Source: an uncultured Bacilli bacterium
Lineage (GTDB): Bacteria > Bacillota_I > Bacilli_A > RF39 > UBA660
Direction: 5' to 3'
Assembly (NCBI GenBank): GCA_944358445.1
Contig: CALVRC010000012.1
Span: forward strand, 1 to 44,415
Length of the DNA stretch: 44,415 nucleotides
Shown here: positions 16,095 to 25,482 of the stretch, one piece after another
Position numbering within the stretch: the stretch's first letter is position 1
How the letters are laid out: every line of letters starts with the position of its first letter
The notes under the pieces: generated by a model
Told to the model about the DNA's origin: nothing
The model's input: the letters and a program-made list of their open reading frames with translations, nothing else
The model's database searches: none
Position numbers and translations under genes: made by a program

Positions 16095-17315
16095 TTAATT
16101 TAAATCAATATAAGTGTTATTTGCTTCTGTTTCTTTTTCGTTATTATTGAAATTATTATTTAAATTAAAATCTATATTATTTGTATTTGCATTTGTTTCA
16201 TTTGGTGTGCTTAGATTATTATTAGTTTGAGTTATGTTTATGTTTGCAGAATTTGTACTTGTGCTTTTTTCAGAATTATTAAAAGTTTCATTTGGTTTTT
16301 GAAAGTTGTTATTTGCACTATTTATTGTTTGATTTTTTTCAGAAACGATATTTTGATTTTCATTTTCTATATTTATATTATTAGTGCTAGTCGTTTTAGA
16401 ACTTTCATTATTTGTAAAATTGTTATTTTCTTCAAAGTTATTTTCTTTTTTAGTATATATTTTATTTGCTTCTGAATTGTTGAATGAATTTGATGTTTCA
16501 TCGAAGGTTATAGAATTGCTGTTTACTGTTGTTCGGTTAACAGCGTTTACAAAATTGCTATCACTTTCTTCAATTTCGGTTTTTTTTCCGGAAGTAAATT
16601 GGCCTACAGAATTATTTGTAAATTCAGAGTCTTTCTCATGGTATTCAATGTTACTATTATTAGTACCAAGATTTTGACTATTTAAGGCTTCATCTATCTT
16701 ACTTTTAGAACTAACTAGATTAACATTTTGAATATTGCTTATATAATTCATTGGTTTTAATACTAAAAGTTCTGTTCTTGATGATGATTTAATTTTATTA
16801 TAAGCTGCACTTGTTAAACCAACTACTTCATTTAAATCCTTTATATCTTTTTTTAATTCTTCACAAATATCCATCAATTTATAATTCATACTTTTTAGTG
16901 CGCCAGCATAACGAAAGGATGCTGGAACATCCATAGAATCTAGCTGAGTTTTTGCTTTTTTTATTATTGTATAAGATGAATTGCAATAGTCTATTAATGT
17001 TTTAGAGTTATCACTATTATAATTGAAAGTTGTTGGTTCAAAACCACATCTTCTTGCAATATTGATTAAATCATTGTTGAATTCTAATATGGTATTGGAA
17101 ACTTTATTTGTTTGTTCATTATAATCATCAATTTTAGTTTTATCAAGGTTATTTTGATTCATAAAAACAGGTGTGTTGGGGTCATCCCACATAGTAGTTA
17201 ATTTTTTTAATTTTGTAAATATTTGATTTTCTATAGCTACAATTTTATTATTAGTAGTTACTAATGTTTCATGTAGTTCTGTTAACTCTTTTATATTTAC
17301 ATTAATTTTTATCAT
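16095..17315 (-). CDS. WXG-like helical protein with long Asn-rich tail
   Basis: 406 aa. The N-terminal ~200 residues are helical and include a Trp turn (KLTTMWDDPNTPVF), suggesting a WXG100-superfamily helical hairpin. The remaining ~200 residues are a low-complexity tail dominated by Asn, Ser, Thr and Glu, with recurring short units such as NNNF, NNSE and TSTN. The tail could be flexible, surface-exposed or aggregation-prone. It overlaps the upstream coiled-coil gene by 14 bp. It could be a structural secreted substrate, or a spacer between the secretion apparatus and the wall. Confidence 0.65.
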   Translation of the reverse strand: MIKINVNIKELTELHETLVTTNNKIVAIENQIFTKLKKLTTMWDDPNTPVFMNQNNLDKTKIDDYNEQTNKVSNTILEFNNDLINIARRCGFEPTTFNYNSDNSKTLIDYCNSSYTIIKKAKTQLDSMDVPASFRYAGALKSMNYKLMDICEELKKDIKDLNEVVGLTSAAYNKIKSSSRTELLVLKPMNYISNIQNVNLVSSKSKIDEALNSQNLGTNNSNIEYHEKDSEFTNNSVGQFTSGKKTEIEESDSNFVNAVNRTTVNSNSITFDETSNSFNNSEANKIYTKKENNFEENNNFTNNESSKTTSTNNINIENENQNIVSEKNQTINSANNNFQKPNETFNNSEKSTSTNSANINITQTNNNLSTPNETNANTNNIDFNLNNNFNNNEKETEANNTYIDLN

Positions 17316-17646
17316 TTTCTTTCGCCTTCTTTGCTTCTGCCTGTTTTTTTGCTTCTTCAGCTGCTTTTCTTCTTGCTTCTTCTAACCTTCTTTGTTCTTG
17401 AATTAATTCATTAATTTTTCTTCTTGCTTCTGGAATGTATATGTTTACTAGATTGTTATATTCGCTTTTTAAATCTGCTTGAATATTTTCTAATTCTATT
17501 TTTTTATAACTTTTAGCACTAATATTTATAGATATTTTTGAATAATTAATAGCATTTTCTAATTCTGTTATACTACTTTGAAGTGTGCCAGCTAAATTAT
17601 TAAGATTATTTAATAATAATTGGTATCTTCTTATTTCTGCATTCAT
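17302..17646 (-). CDS. Coiled-coil protein, DUF5082-like
   Basis: 114 aa, almost entirely helical, ending in a basic Ala/Glu/Lys-rich tail (RRLEEARRKAAEEAKKQ). Size, helicity and position resemble the DUF5082 (YwqH-like) partners of type VII effectors, which act as targeting chaperones in other Firmicutes. The assignment is by analogy. A very strong AGGAGG site precedes the ATG at 17646; the in-frame ATG at 17670 lies upstream of that site. Confidence 0.65.
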   Translation of the reverse strand: MNAEIRRYQLLLNNLNNLAGTLQSSITELENAINYSKISINISAKSYKKIELENIQADLKSEYNNLVNIYIPEARRKINELIQEQRRLEEARRKAAEEAKKQAEAKKAKENDKN

Positions 17647-17672
17647 AAGTTTCCTCCTTTGTATACTCATTC

Positions 17673-17726
17673 TTAAATAATGGCTATTTAATAGCCATTA
17701 TTTAAAAATAGTATAAAACTATTTTT
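17673..17726 (-). terminator. Overlapping hairpins after the WXG-like protein
   Basis: Two perfect stems lie back to back: 17704-17712 with 17718-17726 (AAAAATAGT/ACTATTTTT) and 17673-17685 with 17693-17705 (13 bp, 7-nt loop). On the minus strand the first ends in five T directly after the 241-aa WXG gene. They share two bases, so they compete. They probably end or attenuate transcription after the WXG genes, keeping the downstream effectors at lower level. Confidence 0.6.
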
Positions 17727-17728
17727 AA

Positions 17729-18454
17729 TTAACCATTCCATTTCATATCGCCTAATTGTCCTTCAATATCGGCTTGGATATTAGAACTACCGTATTCAGT
17801 ACTAACTTGTTCTTCTGATTGTGCATAAGATGTTTGAGTTAATTTTTCTAATGCGGTATAAATATCGTTTGCAGCAGTAACAACACTTCCTAAAGCACCA
17901 CCAATTTGTTCAATATATTCGTTAATTTTAACTGATTGTTGAGAACCTAAGAAAGCTGTTGATGCATCGATACCAGCATAGATATCTTGAAGACTAGTTT
18001 TAACATTTGTTAAATATTCAGTCATTGCTGATTGAATAGCGTTTAAAGCTCCATCTTTAACACCACGGTCAGAAGCTTCGGTTACAGAGGCTGGTCTATA
18101 CTTGATAATTTCATCATTTTCAGTAATGGTAACTTCTTCGAAGTTAGCTGCAAAAACAGCTGGGCTTGTTGCTCCTTCTAAAACATTTTTTTGTTGGAAT
18201 TCATGCCATCCAGTACCAAGATTTTTTAAGTTTGTATTTAAATCTCTAACTATTTGACATGCAGAAGTGTACATTTTGCACATACGTTTACAAAAAGTAT
18301 CTTCATAAGATTGTTCGTCTTCACCGATCCAATATTGTTGCATGGTTTGTGATACAGCTGGCCATCCGTCAGCAATTGTATTTCCACAACGATTATAGGC
18401 TTCGGCTAAATTTTTCATAAGTTCATTTGCTTTGGCAACATTATATCCAATCAT
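17729..18454 (-). CDS. Large WXG100-like type VII substrate
   Basis: 241 aa. The first ~100 residues form a helical hairpin with the WXG turn as YWIGEDEQSYEDTF and an additional Trp in GTGWHEFQ. A second helical part (about 130-225) follows and the protein ends in MKWNG. Two Cys lie in the second helix (FCKRMCK). It is longer than canonical ~100-aa WXG100 proteins, so it may be a fusion or a self-partnered substrate. An AAAGGATGGG site and the hairpins after the gene suggest high expression. Confidence 0.8.
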   Translation of the reverse strand: MIGYNVAKANELMKNLAEAYNRCGNTIADGWPAVSQTMQQYWIGEDEQSYEDTFCKRMCKMYTSACQIVRDLNTNLKNLGTGWHEFQQKNVLEGATSPAVFAANFEEVTITENDEIIKYRPASVTEASDRGVKDGALNAIQSAMTEYLTNVKTSLQDIYAGIDASTAFLGSQQSVKINEYIEQIGGALGSVVTAANDIYTALEKLTQTSYAQSEEQVSTEYGSSNIQADIEGQLGDMKWNG

Positions 18455-18469
18455 GTTATCCCATCCTTT

Positions 18470-18775
18470 CTAATTTTTAGTAACAACATCAAGTGACATA
18501 CTAATGGTTTCTTCTTGATTTTTATAACTTAAATTTATATCTTTTAGTATTTCTATATACTTATCTAAAATTTTTGTTATATTATTCATTCCACCATATA
18601 TATTTTGAACATTATTAGATATGTTTTCTAATTCGTTATTAGTAGATATTTCTGATAATCTATCTACAGTATCACTTAATGTTGGCAATACTGATTTTAT
18701 ATCTGAAATATCACCATTTAAAGAATTGATTAGTCTATCTAATTCATCTGCTTGTATACCTTTGCCACTAATCAT
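18470..18775 (-). CDS. Small helical protein, WXG100-like partner
   Basis: 101 aa, entirely helical, no Trp, with a Gly turn (NNVQNIYGGMNNITK) in the middle where WXG100 proteins have their hairpin. It could pair with the 241-aa WXG-like protein 16 bp downstream, since type VII substrates often travel as heterodimers. The start at 18775 follows GGGAGGTG; the earlier in-frame ATG overlaps that site. Confidence 0.7.
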   Translation of the reverse strand: MISGKGIQADELDRLINSLNGDISDIKSVLPTLSDTVDRLSEISTNNELENISNNVQNIYGGMNNITKILDKYIEILKDINLSYKNQEETISMSLDVVTKN

Positions 18776-18841
18776 TGTTACACCTCCCATGAACTTTTTT
18801 CTAATTTTTTTGATAGGGAAAACTAGTAAAAACCCGTGATT

Positions 18842-19096
18842 TTAAAAGAATATAATTTGTTTGCCATTTCTTATGTTGGTATTACTAACATTAGTGTTTA
18901 AATCGTAAAACTTACCATCACTACCATCCATAATAGCATAGTTATTATTTGAATTCAATTGATTCTCTGAAAGAATGTTAGCTGCTTTACAGATTAAATT
19001 TGCTATTTCTCCTACTTTTAAATCTAGTGGTATATATATATCGTAGCTTTTATCTAATTTAACAACATATACATTAATCAGAACTTTGTTTGTCAT
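18842..19096 (-). CDS. esaB: EsaB/YukD-like ubiquitin-fold protein
   Basis: 84 aa with the ubiquitin-like beta-grasp pattern of YukD/EsaB: INVYVVKLDKSYDIYIPLDLKVGEIANLICKAANIL and a late LNTNVSNTNIRNGKQIIFF. EsaB is a cytoplasmic accessory or regulatory component of type VIIb secretion. The gene overlaps the 3' end of essC by 23 bp and precedes the WXG genes, the expected context. Confidence 0.85.
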   Translation of the reverse strand: MTNKVLINVYVVKLDKSYDIYIPLDLKVGEIANLICKAANILSENQLNSNNNYAIMDGSDGKFYDLNTNVSNTNIRNGKQIIFF

Positions 19097-22000
19097 TTTC
19101 GGTCAACTCCATTAATTTTACTAAAACACCTTGTCCATTTTTTACTACCCAAGCAAATCTGTTATCAATTTTTTCCGTGTATGCTCGATTGCCACCAGTT
19201 AATCTAATTACTGTTTGGTCAGATACTCCAGATCCAATCCATATACCAAAGTCACTTCTAACATTACTTGAATACCATAATTCTGTACTTAATTTTCTTA
19301 TTCCATAACTAGAATCAGCGATAATGATACTGGAATTTTCTAAAGGTGTTATTTTTTCTATTACTTTATTCAAAGAATTTCTATTTGTATTTGTAATTAA
19401 TTTATCATTTCCAGCAATGATGAACACTAGTTGGTTTTCTGGATTATTTTCTATATTTTTTGTTATATAACTGATGATTCCTTCAGCATTTATATCAAAA
19501 TTACGGTCGCAGTATCCGGTAACTGAATCTATAAATTTTGATAAGACTTTATTCAAGTCAATTAATATAATCTTGGTATTTTTAACTTCTTGAATCATAG
19601 TTATTAAACTTTCCATAAATGAAACTATGTTTGAAAGATCGGTCGATGAAATCACATTTATTTTAGCATTTTTTAAATTGATTAGTGATGGGTTTAAAGA
19701 TTGTCTTTCGATACCAACCGGAATATTTTCCAATCCTTTCAAATTACCAATTATTGCTTCAAAAGAAACTTTATCTGGAAGAACCGGTATAGCAGGTGCA
19801 AATGTTTGACATTTTTCTTTAATTTCATTTGCTTTTTGTTTTAAGAATGATGATAAATCGTCACCTTCATAGATTTTTGATGTTTGAAATTCATAGACAT
19901 TTTCTTTTTTAAACATTCCTCTTCCTTTGAAATCAGCAGGATATAAATTTCCAATTTTTCCAAATAAATCTATATAATCATTTTTACCTGTTAATTCTAG
20001 TGCAAATACGTTGTTTAAATTACGCATGATTCTACTTGGAAAACCATGTGACGAACTATTGGTGATAATAGTTATTATTCCATATCTTTTTCCTTCTCTA
20101 GAGTATCTCACTACTTCTTCTTCGAATCTACCATACATTTCGGTAAATGATTCATAATTATTAATAATAAAAACTATTAATGGGACTACTTTGCCACTAT
20201 GTTTGCAGTAATCAAAATAATCACCGTTGTAATCTGCAAATAGTCTTTTTCTTTCAATTATTAAATCATTTAAAACGGCAAATGATTTATTTATTTTTTC
20301 TGTATCAACAGCAAACATGACGTCTCCTACTTGTGGGAAACCATAAAACATTCTTAATGTTTCTGAGCCAAAGTCCATAATATATAAATTGACATTTTCT
20401 GGTTTATATCTAGTACATAATGAATAAATGAAACTATTTAAAAACATTTCCCTATCTTCTGAATTTCTACCAAAGATAACTGTATTAGCTTCTCCATCAA
20501 GCGTTAGAGTTAAAATGTTTTGAGTTTGATTTGCTGGGTCATCATATTCTCCTATGATTGCAGATATGTTTTGATTAAAATTAAAGTTATATTTACTTAT
20601 CAACTTATCTATATATATATTTTCTGGAATTCTTTTTAGCCATAAATTGTCTGCGTGCAAATCCATTTTTTCAGCCATTAAACAAATATATTTTAAGACG
20701 TTTGATAGTTGATCTCCATAATTATTAGTTACAACTTGTTTTTTATCTTCTGTTACTTCTGTAACTGGTCTTATTAAATTATCAACTACAACAATTGATT
20801 CATTTTCATTCTGATTTTCAAAATCTGATGGGATGTAAGCTGCTCCGGCATATCCAGACTGTCCTAAAACAAATAATTCGTCATAACCAACTTGTAAATA
20901 AAATCTACCTGCATTTTGAATTTCAGCAGCATCTGGTTTTTTTATCATTTCATTACTGTCTGATCTATCTTGAACTTTTAGACATACTCTAAATTTTGAG
21001 TTTGACCATATCTGATCATTTACTACTCCTGATGGTTTTTGAGTTGCTAGTATTAGGTGAACCCCTAATGATCGACCAATACGAGCCGCACTTATTAAAT
21101 CGTCCATAAAATCAGGTTGTTGACTTTTTAATTCAGCAAATTCATCACTGATAATAAACAAATGTGGAATTGGTTTATCTAATTTTCCTTCTCTATAGAA
21201 TCTTTGATATTTATATATGTCAATTGTACTTTCTCCTAATTTATCTCTAGCTTCGTTAAATATTTCTTGTCTTCTTCTGAGTTCGCTATTAATACTTACT
21301 AACGTTCTATTTAATTCTGATTTATCTAGGTTTGTTATAACTCCTGATAAATGAGGTAATTTTAAGTTTAGTCCTTTATTGTCAAAGGCACCAGCTAAGC
21401 CCCCACCTTTATAATCAATTAATATAAAAGATACTTCTTCTGGACTATAATTTAAAGCCATTGATAAAATATAAGTAATTATAAATTCACTTTTACCACT
21501 ACCTGTCATACCAGCTATTAATCCATGTGGGCCATGATATTTTTCATGTAAATCTAGATATATTTTACTATCATCGGCACCTACACCAACTAAGGCTCTA
21601 AGTGACTGAGTTGGATCGTTTTTCCGCCACCTTGTTAAAGTATTTAACTGCTCTACTTTTTTGAAACCAAACATATCTAAGAAGCTTAATGATTCTGGAA
21701 CTTTTTTTCCTTCACTTTCTATTTCAACATAAAGGTTTGCTAGTATCTCACAATATTTTGAATAATCTATATAATAATTAATTTCATCTTTGAATTCAGT
21801 CACACTATATTCTTCCGAGTTGTTTTTTAGTGCTTCTGATGATTCATTACCAATATTTATAAAATCTAAACATTGACTTGGTAATTGACTAAGCTTATTT
21901 TCTAAAATTATAAAACCAAACCCTAAATTTAAATTATTATCTAATATTACGTTATCCATATTTAATTTTCTTACTTTGGAATAATTATCAGTAATTATTA

Positions 22001-23648
22001 GATAAAATGGTTTATAATTAATTGTTCCTTCTTCATTTTCCACACTTTCTCTTTGCTTTTCGTCATTAATTCTTTTTACATATTCATTAATAATATAGTT
22101 ATCAATTATTTTCATTTCATCTTGGGTTGTTGCAAAGAATCGAATATCATTATTGTTACTAAATGTATGAGGAAGTTTTTTGAATGGTTCCCATATGCTT
22201 TCGTTTTCTTCATCTATTAAGAATACTAATTTTAAATCATCATAACTATGGAAAGTTACTAATTGTAATAATGAGTTTCTAGTAAATTCAAATATTTTAT
22301 CTTTATTTCCCATTATAGCTGTAGCTAAATTATTTTTAAATGAATATCCGATTGGAACATTATGTAGTTTACTAGCTTCGTGAACTATTTTTTCAGCTTC
22401 ATCTTTTAGTTCATCTTCATCCATTGAAAATTCATCTTCTGAAAATACTATATTCGCATCTAATGGAACATTTCCATGCCCTATTCTTACCGACAAAAAG
22501 TCTTTTTGAGTATTTAATCTGTTCCAGAGTTCAATACTTTTAGTATCAATTATTTGACAACATTTATCAACTGGAATATATAATTCTCTTAATATTTCGC
22601 TTTGTTCATCACAAATATTCTTTATTTCTTTCTTTTTTCTTTCAATATATTCATGATATTTTTTTACACGTTTCTTTTCTAATCTTTCTGCCTTCTTTTT
22701 TTGATATTTTCTAGTTAACATTGGCCATAGTAACATAGCTGTAAGCATAACTCCAGCCGTAACAAATGTTGTCCATGTATTTTCAAATGTGGTTTCTCCT
22801 CTTGCAATTCTTATAGAGGCATTAATTATTGAAACAAATGAGATAATCCCCATAGTAAGCATTGGACCAATCACTAATATAAACGGCATTTCTTCTTGCT
22901 CTCTTTTTTGTGGTGGTGAGGCAACAGGAATATCTACGGTTTTAATATATCTTCTAATTCTAGGCTTTTTAAAAAAGTAATCTTCCTTGGATAATGGATA
23001 TTGTTCATTAGAATTATCACTTTGAAAGTGCTGATATGGAATATTTACTTCTTTAAGTTTATCCGTTCTTATTTGTACAGCTGCTGCTGGATTATTTATT
23101 ATTAGATAATTACCAACAACGATTATTTTTAAACCTAATATCGTTAATATATCACCACTGTGAAGTGCAGTTTGTGGTTTTTGCAATATAATATTATTTA
23201 AGGCAATTAATCCGTTATTTATAATAATTAGCTGAAAGTTGGTACCATCATTTTGCAATATAATATGTTTATCATTTATATATGGGTTATTATATACAAT
23301 ATTATTATTTGAATCTTTTCCAAGTGTTATTTGGCTATTTTGTTCAGCTGCAAATACCTTAAAAGATTCATCATAGTCTGGCTCAGTGCATATAATATAA
23401 CTATTTACATTAGGGTTGTTTGATTTAAGATAATAAAACGAATTAACCGAAAGTATTGTTTTCATTGATGGACTACCATTTTGAATAATACTTATACCAG
23501 AACTAACTGACATAACCCAATCATTATTTTCAGAGTTTATACTAACTATTTGATTTTGATTATTGTCAGTTAAGATAAAACTTCCTTCTATATTTACTGG
23601 TAATTCTAGGGTTTTTTTTTCTTTATTACTATATAAGGTTACTTTCAT
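19074..23648 (-). CDS. essC: Type VII secretion motor ATPase EssC
   Basis: 1,524 aa, the FtsK/SpoIIIE-type translocation ATPase at the core of type VIIb systems. The N-terminal ~200 residues look like paired FHA domains (repeated ITLGKDSNNNIVYNNPYINDKH-like strands). Two membrane segments follow near residues 255-310. Three ATPase domains come next. The first, near residue 710, has an intact Walker A (GMTGSGKSEF) and Walker B (FILIDYKGGG). The second (GRNSEDRE, YIMDFGSE) and third (SSTDLSN, IILIDLN) are degenerate, as is usual for these motors. A GAGGTG site supports the start. It is the first gene of the locus, directly after a terminator. EssB, EssA and EsaA homologues are not seen in the window. 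Confidence 0.95.
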   Translation of the reverse strand: MKVTLYSNKEKKTLELPVNIEGSFILTDNNQNQIVSINSENNDWVMSVSSGISIIQNGSPSMKTILSVNSFYYLKSNNPNVNSYIICTEPDYDESFKVFAAEQNSQITLGKDSNNNIVYNNPYINDKHIILQNDGTNFQLIIINNGLIALNNIILQKPQTALHSGDILTILGLKIIVVGNYLIINNPAAAVQIRTDKLKEVNIPYQHFQSDNSNEQYPLSKEDYFFKKPRIRRYIKTVDIPVASPPQKREQEEMPFILVIGPMLTMGIISFVSIINASIRIARGETTFENTWTTFVTAGVMLTAMLLWPMLTRKYQKKKAERLEKKRVKKYHEYIERKKKEIKNICDEQSEILRELYIPVDKCCQIIDTKSIELWNRLNTQKDFLSVRIGHGNVPLDANIVFSEDEFSMDEDELKDEAEKIVHEASKLHNVPIGYSFKNNLATAIMGNKDKIFEFTRNSLLQLVTFHSYDDLKLVFLIDEENESIWEPFKKLPHTFSNNNDIRFFATTQDEMKIIDNYIINEYVKRINDEKQRESVENEEGTINYKPFYLIITDNYSKVRKLNMDNVILDNNLNLGFGFIILENKLSQLPSQCLDFINIGNESSEALKNNSEEYSVTEFKDEINYYIDYSKYCEILANLYVEIESEGKKVPESLSFLDMFGFKKVEQLNTLTRWRKNDPTQSLRALVGVGADDSKIYLDLHEKYHGPHGLIAGMTGSGKSEFIITYILSMALNYSPEEVSFILIDYKGGGLAGAFDNKGLNLKLPHLSGVITNLDKSELNRTLVSINSELRRRQEIFNEARDKLGESTIDIYKYQRFYREGKLDKPIPHLFIISDEFAELKSQQPDFMDDLISAARIGRSLGVHLILATQKPSGVVNDQIWSNSKFRVCLKVQDRSDSNEMIKKPDAAEIQNAGRFYLQVGYDELFVLGQSGYAGAAYIPSDFENQNENESIVVVDNLIRPVTEVTEDKKQVVTNNYGDQLSNVLKYICLMAEKMDLHADNLWLKRIPENIYIDKLISKYNFNFNQNISAIIGEYDDPANQTQNILTLTLDGEANTVIFGRNSEDREMFLNSFIYSLCTRYKPENVNLYIMDFGSETLRMFYGFPQVGDVMFAVDTEKINKSFAVLNDLIIERKRLFADYNGDYFDYCKHSGKVVPLIVFIINNYESFTEMYGRFEEEVVRYSREGKRYGIITIITNSSSHGFPSRIMRNLNNVFALELTGKNDYIDLFGKIGNLYPADFKGRGMFKKENVYEFQTSKIYEGDDLSSFLKQKANEIKEKCQTFAPAIPVLPDKVSFEAIIGNLKGLENIPVGIERQSLNPSLINLKNAKINVISSTDLSNIVSFMESLITMIQEVKNTKIILIDLNKVLSKFIDSVTGYCDRNFDINAEGIISYITKNIENNPENQLVFIIAGNDKLITNTNRNSLNKVIEKITPLENSSIIIADSSYGIRKLSTELWYSSNVRSDFGIWIGSGVSDQTVIRLTGGNRAYTEKIDNRFAWVVKNGQGVLVKLMELTENDKQSSD

Positions 23649-23693
23649 GCAAACACCTCATTTTATTATTATTTGTTCTCTATTCTTATTAAT

Positions 23694-23723
23694 ATTTTAA
23701 CATAAAAATACACACAAAAACAA
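23694..23723 (-). promoter_or_regulatory. Possible promoter of the type VII operon
   Basis: TTGTTT (23718-23723) and TAAAAT (23694-23699) are 18 bp apart on the minus strand, about 45 bp before the essC start. The -35 lies within the preceding terminator stem. The match is modest and not decisive. Confidence 0.35.
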
Positions 23724-23752
23724 GTGAAACAATTTATATTTCACTTGTTTTT
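23716..23752 (-). terminator. Terminator separating the efp operon from essC
   Basis: A perfect 14-bp inverted repeat (23716-23729 with 23739-23752) with a 9-nt loop; the stem ends in AAAAA/TTTTT, so it works as a terminator in either direction. Here it ends the rpmG-efp-coiled-coil transcript. Confidence 0.8.
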
Positions 23753-23764
23753 ACAAAATAGTTT

Positions 23765-24649
23765 TTATTTTTTAGAAATACTTTGATATATTTTATTTAA
23801 TATTTCTGCACTCTTAGAAAGTTTAGCTTCTAATTTTCTGTTTTCTTTTTCTAATCTTTCATTTTCTATGCGATATTTAGATACTTCTTCTCTTAAAGTA
23901 GATAATTCATGATTAATTTCTTCTTTTTCTTTTGAGGTTTCATTACTTATTTGATCTAGCTTTTCAATTTCCAATTGTAATTTTCTAATTTTATCATCTT
24001 TAGCATCAATTTCATTTTGCATGTTTTCATATTTACTTACAAAATTAGAAACAGCAGAAGTAATATCTTCAAACGACTCTTCTTCAATGTTTTCATCCGG
24101 AATAGAAGTTTTTTCTGGTTTTAATAATTCAGGCTTGATTTCTTTTGGTGTATTTTCTAAGTCTAAATCTTCCATAACTGAGGATAGATTATCAATTTCA
24201 TCTAGTAAGTTTTCTGCTTCTTTTGGAGAAATTTTAATCATTTCATCAACAAATGTTGGTTCATTTTCTGATTCTGTTTCTTCAATATTGTTATCAATAT
24301 ATTTACCATAAATATTTAACTCAGTAATTTTACTCATTATATCTTCAACATTTACAGCATATTTATTCATTAAATTACGAATATTTTTATCTTCTGTATA
24401 ACTTTCTAAGAAATCTTTATCGTCAGGAATTAGAATGTTTGCTCTAAACATTTGTTTTTCTTCTCTACCTTGCTCTCCATCACTGAAAGCTAATCCTAAA
24501 TTATCAATGACTGAATTTATAAAATCATCTTTTCTTTCTACAGCTTCATCGAATGGTAATTTTTTAAATGATTTAAATACTTTTTTATTATCTTCTCTAA
24601 TATCGCGTGCTAGTTTTTTGATTGCTAAAAATCTTTCTTTTTCTAACAT
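23765..24649 (-). CDS. Coiled-coil protein, unrecognised
   Basis: 294 aa, cytoplasmic, without membrane segments. The N-terminal ~130 residues are a charged helical domain, followed by an acidic linker and then a long C-terminal coiled coil (about residues 205-290) with clear Leu heptads and Glu/Lys flanks. I do not recognise a family; DivIVA- or SMC-like scaffolding proteins look similar by composition only. It follows efp and ends at a strong terminator just before the type VII locus, so any functional link to secretion is unproven. A GAGGTGG site supports the start. Confidence 0.7.
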   Translation of the reverse strand: MLEKERFLAIKKLARDIREDNKKVFKSFKKLPFDEAVERKDDFINSVIDNLGLAFSDGEQGREEKQMFRANILIPDDKDFLESYTEDKNIRNLMNKYAVNVEDIMSKITELNIYGKYIDNNIEETESENEPTFVDEMIKISPKEAENLLDEIDNLSSVMEDLDLENTPKEIKPELLKPEKTSIPDENIEEESFEDITSAVSNFVSKYENMQNEIDAKDDKIRKLQLEIEKLDQISNETSKEKEEINHELSTLREEVSKYRIENERLEKENRKLEAKLSKSAEILNKIYQSISKK

Positions 24650-24681
24650 CTTTCCACCTCTTTATTCTTTTATACTTTAAA

Positions 24682-25239
24682 TTATGCCCTGGAATCATAT
24701 TTTCCATCTTTTGTTGAAACAATTATATGTTCATTTGCACTTATAAATAAAGGAACTTTGACAGTTAAACCATTTTCTAAAGTAGCTTCTTTAGTAGCAT
24801 TTGTAGCAGTATTACCTTTAACTGCTGGTTCGGTTTCAGTTACTTCGTATTCAATTTTTTCTGGTAAATTAATTCCCAACACTTCTCCTTTATAGAAAGT
24901 AACTTCTACTTCTAGTCCTTCTTTTAAAAATTTAGCGTTATCTCCCAAACTTTCTTTAGCTAAATCTATTTGTTCATATGTTTCCATATTCATGAAATTA
25001 TACATATCTCCACTGCCATATAAGTATTGCATTGGCTTTTTTTCAATAATGGCTTTTTCGAACTTAATGTTCGTGTTGAAGGTTTGTTCAATTGTTGCAC
25101 CAGTTCGCAAATTTTTAAGTTTAATGCGGACAAAGGCAGGACCTTTTCCTGGCTTAACGTGTAAGAATTCTAAAATTAAATAGATATTCCCATCAATTAC
25201 AACTGTCATTCCATTTTTAATATCATTAATATTTATCAT
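24682..25239 (-). CDS. efp: Translation elongation factor P
   Basis: 185 aa, three beta-barrel domains mimicking tRNA, relieving ribosome stalling at polyproline. The N-terminal KOW-like domain has the loop VKPGKGPAFVR with the Lys normally modified at its tip. Domain II contains YLYGSGDMYNFMNMETYEQ, and domain III ends in ISANEHIIVSTKDGKYDSRA, a standard EF-P C-terminus. GGAGGTAAAGT precedes the ATG. No modification enzymes (EpmA, YmfI or similar) are in the window. Confidence 0.96.
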   Translation of the reverse strand: MININDIKNGMTVVIDGNIYLILEFLHVKPGKGPAFVRIKLKNLRTGATIEQTFNTNIKFEKAIIEKKPMQYLYGSGDMYNFMNMETYEQIDLAKESLGDNAKFLKEGLEVEVTFYKGEVLGINLPEKIEYEVTETEPAVKGNTATNATKEATLENGLTVKVPLFISANEHIIVSTKDGKYDSRA

Positions 25240-25255
25240 ACTTTACCTCCATGAA

Positions 25256-25423
25256 TTATTTTTTTTCATTGTGCTCTGTATGCTTACCACATTTAGGGCA
25301 ATATTTGTTTAACTTTAATCTTTCTGGTGTGTTCCTTTTGTTTTTTTCTACACGGTAATTTTCATTTTTACACACACTGCATACTAAAGTGATATTATCT
25401 CTAACTTCACCTTTTTTTGCCAT
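25256..25423 (-). CDS. rpmG: 50S ribosomal protein L33
   Basis: 55 aa, Met-Ala-Lys-Lys start behind a strong AAAGGAGGG site at 25423; the in-frame ATG at 25444 lies upstream of that site. Four Cys in two CxxC pairs (CSVC, CPKC) make this the zinc-binding (C+) form of L33. First gene of the L33-efp-coiled-coil transcript, which has its own promoter inside the end of the PBP gene. Confidence 0.95.
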   Translation of the reverse strand: MAKKGEVRDNITLVCSVCKNENYRVEKNKRNTPERLKLNKYCPKCGKHTEHNEKK

Positions 25424-25454
25424 AGTTATCCCTCCTTTTCGCATTTCTTATAAT

Positions 25455-25482
25455 ATTATATCAAATTATGGATAAATTTCAA
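25455..25482 (-). promoter_or_regulatory. SigA-type promoter of rpmG-efp
   Basis: TTGAAA (25477-25482) and TATAAT (25455-25460) with a 16-bp spacer on the minus strand, overlapping the last codons of the PBP gene. It leaves a leader of about 25 nt before rpmG. Confidence 0.6.
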
